This document shows, one piece after another, positions 59,719 to 64,000 of a DNA stretch of 64,000 nucleotides. The notes beneath the pieces are model-generated. The model was not told where the DNA came from and did no database searches. It was given only the letters and a program-made list of their open reading frames with translations. This DNA comes from JANOSH01 sp031415695 (GTDB taxonomy: Bacteria > Actinomycetota > Acidimicrobiia > Acidimicrobiales > Ilumatobacteraceae). Numbering within the stretch: position 1 is the stretch's first letter; the number at the start of each line of letters is the position of its first letter. The stretch is from contig JANOSH010000066.1 of assembly GCA_031415695.1 (NCBI GenBank), forward strand, positions 91,026 through 155,025, given 5' to 3'. A program made the position numbers and the translations under genes.

Positions 59719-61404
59719 GTGACTGTGGGTCTTGCCTCTGTCTCATCGACATCGTTGGCCGACAAGGTTCTCATTGGTCTGCGTAATGAAGCAGGTCTGG
59801 ATCTCGAGCGATTGGCTGCTGGTGTTCGTCAGGGCTACAGCCGTGGCATCAGCCCCGTTCGAGCCGTGCTCGAAAGTGGTGCAACTGTCGAGATGCTCGA
59901 ACGAGCGGCTTGGTGGCATCAAGGATATGAACTGGCAGACATCGACCCGAGCAACGTCGATCTTGCACCGTTTACGCGACTTCCCGTGGCATTGGCCAAG
60001 GCGCTGCGGGTATTGCCCCTTGGTGCTGGTCCTCGTGGTTTCAGGGTTGCCATCTCCGACCCGGACAACCTCGCGGTCGTCGATGATATTCGCAAGCGAC
60101 TTGCGCCCGAATCCGTAGAAATACTCGTTGGGGACGCTGATCTCATCGATGCCGCTGTTGCCGCCGTTGAGCATCGCGCGGTCACATCGGACTTCTCCGA
60201 GGGCGATTTCGAGGACCAGAATCTTGCGTTCATCGATGATGGGGGCGATGGTCAGATTGCGCAGATGGTCACCAAGACCATCGAGATGGCCGTCTCGTAT
60301 CGAGCCAGCGACATTCACATCGAACCGACCGACAATGAGGTGCGGGTTCGAATTCGTGTTGACGGTGTTCTCACGGAGGTCGCTCGCTACCCTGCGAATG
60401 CAGGCCAGGGAATCATCAACAACCTCAAAGTACGCGCTGGCCTCGATGTCGCCGAACGACGAATTCCTCAAGACGGTCGCATTACCCTCACCATATCTGG
60501 TCGAGTTCTCGATCTCCGTTTGGTGACCCTTCCTAACGTTTGGCGGTCGGAAGGCGCAGTAATGCGTATTCTCGACCGTAGCCGCAGCGTCGTAACGCTC
60601 GATCAGCTCGGCTATTCGCCTCGGGTGCGCAACACGTGGGAACGGTTGGCCAACGCCCCGTACGGTGCGCTCCTCGCAACGGGACCAACTGGATCGGGTA
60701 AGACGACGAGTTTGTACGCCACGCTTGCCCGGATTGCGACGGGAAAGGTGAAGGTGTGCACGGTCGAGGATCCGGTTGAGTACCGCTTCCCCGGTGTGAT
60801 GCAGATGCAGGTCGATGTCAAAGCTGGTCGTACCTTCGCCACGGCACTCAAGAGTTTCTTGCGCGCTGATCCCGATGTGATCCTTGTGGGTGAGATTCGA
60901 GACACAACGACCGCTATGACTGCTATCGAGGCCGCCTTGACCGGTCACCTATTGTTGGCATCACTCCACGCCAACACCGCAGCGACGGCTCCCACTCGTT
61001 TAATCGAGATGGGGATCGAGCCGTACCTGGTAGCCAGCGCAGTACGTGGTGTGCTCTCGCAGCGCCTTGCCCGTCGACTGTGCCAACACTGTCGCCGCGC
61101 TGCATCGTTGCCGCCGGGTGCATTCGACGGGCTTGGGACCGACGAATTGCCAGACAACATCTTTGAACCGAATGAGCGTGGCTGCTCGCGGTGTAGTGGC
61201 ACGGGCTACCACGGACGCCTCGCGATTGCCGAAGTGTTCGAGGTGACCGAGCCAGTGGCGAACGGCATTTCAGCAGGTGCGACGCTCAATGAGCTTGTCG
61301 TCCTGGCCAAGGCTGCCGGGATGGTGCCCATGTACGAAGAAGGCCTCCAGTACGTCCTCCAAGGGGTTACTTCCCTTGCCGAACTTTCCAGGGTGATCAA
61401 CTAA
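59719..61404 (+). CDS. pilB: Type IV pilus assembly ATPase PilB/GspE
   Basis: 561 residues. The N-terminal GspE domain (GYSRGISPVRAVLESGATVE) is followed by the secretion ATPase core: Walker A GPTGSGKTTSLYATL, Asp box VCTVEDPVEYRFPGVMQMQV, Walker B ILVGEIRDTTTAMTA and the His box LASLHANTAATAPTRLIEMG. The tetracysteine zinc site is CQHCRR and CSRCSGTG. It powers pilus extension. Starts with GTG, 12 bp after PilO. Confidence 0.92.
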   Translation: MTVGLASVSSTSLADKVLIGLRNEAGLDLERLAAGVRQGYSRGISPVRAVLESGATVEMLERAAWWHQGYELADIDPSNVDLAPFTRLPVALAKALRVLPLGAGPRGFRVAISDPDNLAVVDDIRKRLAPESVEILVGDADLIDAAVAAVEHRAVTSDFSEGDFEDQNLAFIDDGGDGQIAQMVTKTIEMAVSYRASDIHIEPTDNEVRVRIRVDGVLTEVARYPANAGQGIINNLKVRAGLDVAERRIPQDGRITLTISGRVLDLRLVTLPNVWRSEGAVMRILDRSRSVVTLDQLGYSPRVRNTWERLANAPYGALLATGPTGSGKTTSLYATLARIATGKVKVCTVEDPVEYRFPGVMQMQVDVKAGRTFATALKSFLRADPDVILVGEIRDTTTAMTAIEAALTGHLLLASLHANTAATAPTRLIEMGIEPYLVASAVRGVLSQRLARRLCQHCRRAASLPPGAFDGLGTDELPDNIFEPNERGCSRCSGTGYHGRLAIAEVFEVTEPVANGISAGATLNELVVLAKAAGMVPMYEEGLQYVLQGVTSLAELSRVIN

Positions 61405-62612
61405 TGGCTGCATTTCAATATGAGGTAATTCACCGCACGACTGGTGTCTCAAGTAACGGTGTAGTCGACGCCGACTCGGCCGACGAGGCGCGCACACAGC
61501 TCAAGGGCCAAGGCTACTTGGTTGTAGAACTCAAGGAAGGCCGCACCGCCAACCGCGAGATCAAACTTGGCGGCAAAAAAGTCAAGCTGAAGGACGTTGC
61601 CTGGGCGGCACGAAACCTAGCGACAACCCAAACGGCTGGCCTTCCGATCCCTCGGGCGCTCAAGATGCTGGCGGCCCAACGCAAGGGTGACGCTATTGGT
61701 ACGGTTCTCAATCGAATCCAGGACGACATCATCAATGGGCGCTCGTTGGGTGAGGCATTTGCAAGAGAGGAGCAGCATCTTGGTCGGCTGATGACGGCCA
61801 TGGTTCAAGCTGGCGAGCAAAGCGGCAAGCTTCACGAGAGCCTCGCCAAACTGGCCGACCTGGTTGAAGCCAACGTGCGCTTGAAGCGCAAAGTGTTGTC
61901 GGCCATGACGTATCCCGTCGTGATGATGCTAATGGTCTTCATGATTTTCATGGCCATGCTTCTCTTCGTGGTACCTACCTTTGCGGGCATCTACGACCAG
62001 ATCGACGGTGAACTGCCCAAGATCACCTCATTCCTGATGGGAGCCTCGCAGTTCATCAAGTCAAGAATCATCTTCTTTCCCTTCATCGTCGTTGGACTTG
62101 CCGCCGGGCTAAAAGCGGCCAAAAAGAGCGCCAAGGTAAAGTCGAAGAAGGACCAACTCATTTTGAAGATGCCGATGTTCGGCAGCCTGTTCAAATCGGC
62201 GATCATGGCGCGGTTAGCCACAACGTTGTCGTCGTCTCTTGCTGCAGGCGTGCAGCTTCTCGATGCGCTTCAGCTCGCAGGCGAAGTGGCAAATAATGAG
62301 GTGTACGCCAAGGCTCTTGCCGTTGCACGCGACGATGTGCGGAATGGGAAAAGCATGGGCAATGCCATGCGTGGTCAAAAGGCCATTCCTGAAATGTTCA
62401 CCGCCCTCATCGACATCGGTGAGGAAACCGGCCAGGTCGATGCGCTCTTGAACAAGTACTCCCAGATCTTGGAGGAAGAAGTCGAGACCAAAGTTGAGGG
62501 AATCACAAGCCTTATCGAGCCGGTGATGATTGTTGTGTTCGGTGGACTCGTTGGCGTGATGGTTATCGCGCTGTATCTCCCGCTGATCAACATCTTCAAG
62601 TTCCTGAAGTAG
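61404..62612 (+). CDS. pilC: Type IV pilus inner-membrane platform protein PilC
   Basis: 402 residues with two GspF domains, each containing a membrane segment: FMIFMAMLLFVVPTFAGIYD (residues about 175-195) and MIVVFGGLVGVMVIALYLPL (C-terminal). The N-terminal motif is FQYEVIHRTTGVSSNGVVDA, and the cytoplasmic signature is QAGEQSGKLHESLAKLADLV. It forms the platform that couples PilB to pilin. Overlaps the PilB stop by 1 bp. Confidence 0.92.
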   Translation: MAAFQYEVIHRTTGVSSNGVVDADSADEARTQLKGQGYLVVELKEGRTANREIKLGGKKVKLKDVAWAARNLATTQTAGLPIPRALKMLAAQRKGDAIGTVLNRIQDDIINGRSLGEAFAREEQHLGRLMTAMVQAGEQSGKLHESLAKLADLVEANVRLKRKVLSAMTYPVVMMLMVFMIFMAMLLFVVPTFAGIYDQIDGELPKITSFLMGASQFIKSRIIFFPFIVVGLAAGLKAAKKSAKVKSKKDQLILKMPMFGSLFKSAIMARLATTLSSSLAAGVQLLDALQLAGEVANNEVYAKALAVARDDVRNGKSMGNAMRGQKAIPEMFTALIDIGEETGQVDALLNKYSQILEEEVETKVEGITSLIEPVMIVVFGGLVGVMVIALYLPLINIFKFLK

Positions 62613-62631
62613 GACTCTCCCGGCTGTGAAG

Positions 62632-62683
62632 GAGAAAGGGGCTGCTCGCGTGTGTGGACTTATCCGAAAAACAGCCCTCTCTC
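62632..62683 (+). terminator. Terminator-like hairpin after pilC
   Basis: GAGAAAGGGGCTG (62632-62644) can pair with CAGCCCTCTCTC (62672-62683) across a 27-nt loop, 20 bp after the pilC stop. There is no U-run, so a factor-dependent or weak terminator is suggested. Confidence 0.4.
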
Positions 62684-62740
62684 ACCTCGTAGGCGCATTT
62701 CATTGCCACCCGCACTTGTGTGCTAACGACCAGTTGACCG

Positions 62741-63706
62741 TTAGCTGATCCAACCCGACCAAGGGGCAACCGGCGTTGGCAGCGGTTGCGAGTTGGTCGG
62801 TGCGTCGGTCACAATCAACGGTGCCGACTGAGCGAGCGGTTCAAACAGGTGGTCAACGGGCTGAGGGCAAGTCGATGCAAGCACGGCCGCAGGCGGAGGG
62901 CCGAAGTCAAGTTCGTTGAACAGCGAGTCGAGGCGGTTGTCTTCTGACGCGTGGAGAGCTGCCGATGGGAACGAGATAACCTCGCCGAACAGCGGTGCCG
63001 TGACCTCGTGCGGCGTTGCCGACGAGCTCGCCGACAGTGAAGACATCACGACTGGCGGAACTGGTTCACCTAAGCCAAAAGCGTGATCGTGGAACCAATC
63101 CGATGCTGGCTCGCCCGGAGTTGGTTTCGGCTCTGCTGCGACAGCGGGGGGTGGCGGGGGAAGAAACGCTGGAGTCGCCGTCGTGAATGGATCGAACGGT
63201 GCGGTTGTTGGCGGTACTTGGACGCCCACGATGGTCTCGTCCCACGTGACCAATGACGCGAAGGGATCTGGCGGCATGAGATAGTCGCCTAACGCCTCGG
63301 CAGGTGCGTCAAGAGCTTCAACGGTGGCCGGCTCCTCCAGTTCGGTCAGCCACGCGTTCTCCACGATTGGAGGGGGTGCTTGTGAAGGCGCTGGAGCCTC
63401 GGGAATTGGCCATCCGTCATGGTCGGTTGGCGGTGAGAGGTGTGGAACACGGAGACGGGTAACGAGAATGGATTGCTGTTCGTCGACCCGCAGTCCCCTA
63501 AAGAGACGAAGCATGATTGCTTCGTCGCCGCTAACGGTGGAGGAACGTTCATAGCCATCGACCATCTGATCTTTGAGTTGCGTCAATTCGAGGAGGAGAT
63601 CTTCGATTTGGTTCAGCGCGCTGGCGCGGAACTGCTCGACCGATCGTTTGTCGTAGCCTTTGCCGGGCTTGAACTGGTAGCTGCCGAGATTGTCGTAGAC
63701 GCTCAC
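62741..63706 (-). CDS. Hypothetical DivIVA-like N-terminal, Pro-rich protein
   Basis: About 321 residues from the GTG at 63706. It starts SVYDNLGSYQFKPGKGYDKR followed by SVEQFRASALNQIEDLLLEL, resembling the N-terminal coiled-coil of DivIVA/Wag31 proteins, then a short coiled-coil and a long Pro/Ala/acidic tail ending PVAPWSGWIS. It lies between pilC and the prepilin gene but on the opposite strand. A polar localiser or pilus-positioning role is speculative. Confidence 0.55.
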   Translation of the reverse strand: MSVYDNLGSYQFKPGKGYDKRSVEQFRASALNQIEDLLLELTQLKDQMVDGYERSSTVSGDEAIMLRLFRGLRVDEQQSILVTRLRVPHLSPPTDHDGWPIPEAPAPSQAPPPIVENAWLTELEEPATVEALDAPAEALGDYLMPPDPFASLVTWDETIVGVQVPPTTAPFDPFTTATPAFLPPPPPAVAAEPKPTPGEPASDWFHDHAFGLGEPVPPVVMSSLSASSSATPHEVTAPLFGEVISFPSAALHASEDNRLDSLFNELDFGPPPAAVLASTCPQPVDHLFEPLAQSAPLIVTDAPTNSQPLPTPVAPWSGWIS

Positions 63707-63893
63707 GCTCCCAAGGCTATTGCGGTAACACAGACCAGTGTGTTGCAGTCGCTTGAGGCTAACTGAGGGGGGTCTTGTTGGAGGCTTGACGGTTTGGTCC
63801 TTATGGAGGTTGGGGATGTGGCCGATCTGATTGGGGCACCGCATGGTGCATCGAACAGTCACCACCACCACCACCACGTAGGAGATTTCTCAC

Positions 63894-64000
63894 ATGCTTA
63901 ACATCAAGCGTCGTCTTGCCGAAGGCCGCAAGGATGAGGGTTTTACCCTTATCGAGTTGGCCGTCGTTATTCTTATCATCGGTATCTTGTTGGTCATTGC
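63894..64000 (+). CDS. pilA: Type IV prepilin (partial)
   Basis: The first 35 codons are present and the gene runs off the right edge. The product reads MLNIKRRLAEGRKDEGFTLI, then ELAVVILIIGILLVI: a basic leader, the prepilin peptidase site G|FTLIE with Glu at +5 and the N-terminal hydrophobic helix. An AGGAGA ribosome binding site is at 63880-63885. It encodes the major or a minor pilin for the adjacent PilMN-O-B-C machine. Confidence 0.9.
   Translation, partial: MLNIKRRLAEGRKDEGFTLIELAVVILIIGILLVI

Noticed and set aside
59743..60948. A 401-codon open frame on the minus strand opposite pilB
   Set aside because: It is antisense to a gene with all secretion-ATPase motifs and its translation shows no protein-like family pattern.
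63861..63877. CAC triplet run upstream of prepilin
   Set aside because: Short simple sequence in a leader; no coding or known regulatory meaning.
1..64000. CRISPR array, transposase or prophage genes
   Set aside because: No regularly spaced direct repeats and no transposase, integrase or phage structural motif were found in the window.

Overview
The window looks like a chromosomal segment of a high-GC actinobacterium. The best guess is an aerobic marine or freshwater lineage near Acidimicrobiia; this is inferred from gene content, not from a marker gene. Supporting signs are a Gram-positive-type LexA box, a mycothiol-type DsbA/Rv2466c relative, DUF3097 and SCO6745-family proteins, many acyl-CoA and P450 enzymes, GTG/TTG starts, likely leaderless genes and an actinobacterial-style type IV pilus operon. 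There is no rRNA, complete tRNA, CRISPR array, transposase or phage gene.

Layout. 1-1050: degraded toxin-antitoxin-like remnant beside a truncated SCO6745-family gene. 1.1-8.8 kb: SnoaL-like proteins, aldo/keto reductase, TSUP transporter, agmatinase-type ureohydrolase, LysR regulator, a truncated MBL-fold remnant and a large SEC-C protein. 8.9-18 kb: Baeyer-Villiger-type monooxygenase, acyl-CoA ligase, an APH-like protein without its catalytic Asp, a cyclase-family hydrolase, a CoA-transferase and an acyl-CoA dehydrogenase. 18-20 kb: an alpha/beta hydrolase plus NicX pair (2,5-dihydroxypyridine ring opening). 20.3-25.5 kb: LexA-controlled dinB, housekeeping enzymes, a tRNA T-arm-like sequence and a frameshifted slipin gene. 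25.5-36.5 kb: SHMT-like enzyme, amidohydrolase, a carnitine module (BKACE plus carnitine dehydrogenase) and a six-gene kynurenine catabolic operon. 36.5-43.6 kb: a compact four-gene operon of two P450s and two carboxymuconolactone-decarboxylase-like (CMD) proteins, divergent from a 7Fe-type ferredoxin. 43.6-56.4 kb: housekeeping and regulatory genes (MarR, LD-carboxypeptidase, betaine-homocysteine methyltransferase-like, DUF3097, NUDIX, pyrE, DtxR, FKBP and others). 56.7-64 kb: type IV pilus genes (PilM-PilN fusion, PilO-like, PilB, PilC, prepilin).

Most notable. The last gene of the P450/CMD operon has an in-frame TGA exactly where the family has the second Cys of its HDCxxC motif. A stable hairpin with an AGTT loop follows at the spacing expected of a bacterial SECIS, so it is a candidate CxxU selenoprotein. 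One of the two P450s lacks the heme-ligand Cys. Two intergenic repeat families are present: a roughly 60-bp element bounded by CTAG whose terminal CTAG supplies the TAG stop of the adjoining gene in all four copies, and a 63-bp imperfect palindrome in two copies.

Several genes are truncated or frameshifted (SCO6745-like, MBL, SDR, slipin, kynureninase, TesB half). Some of the frameshifts are single-base losses in homopolymers, so assembly error and real gene decay both need to be considered.
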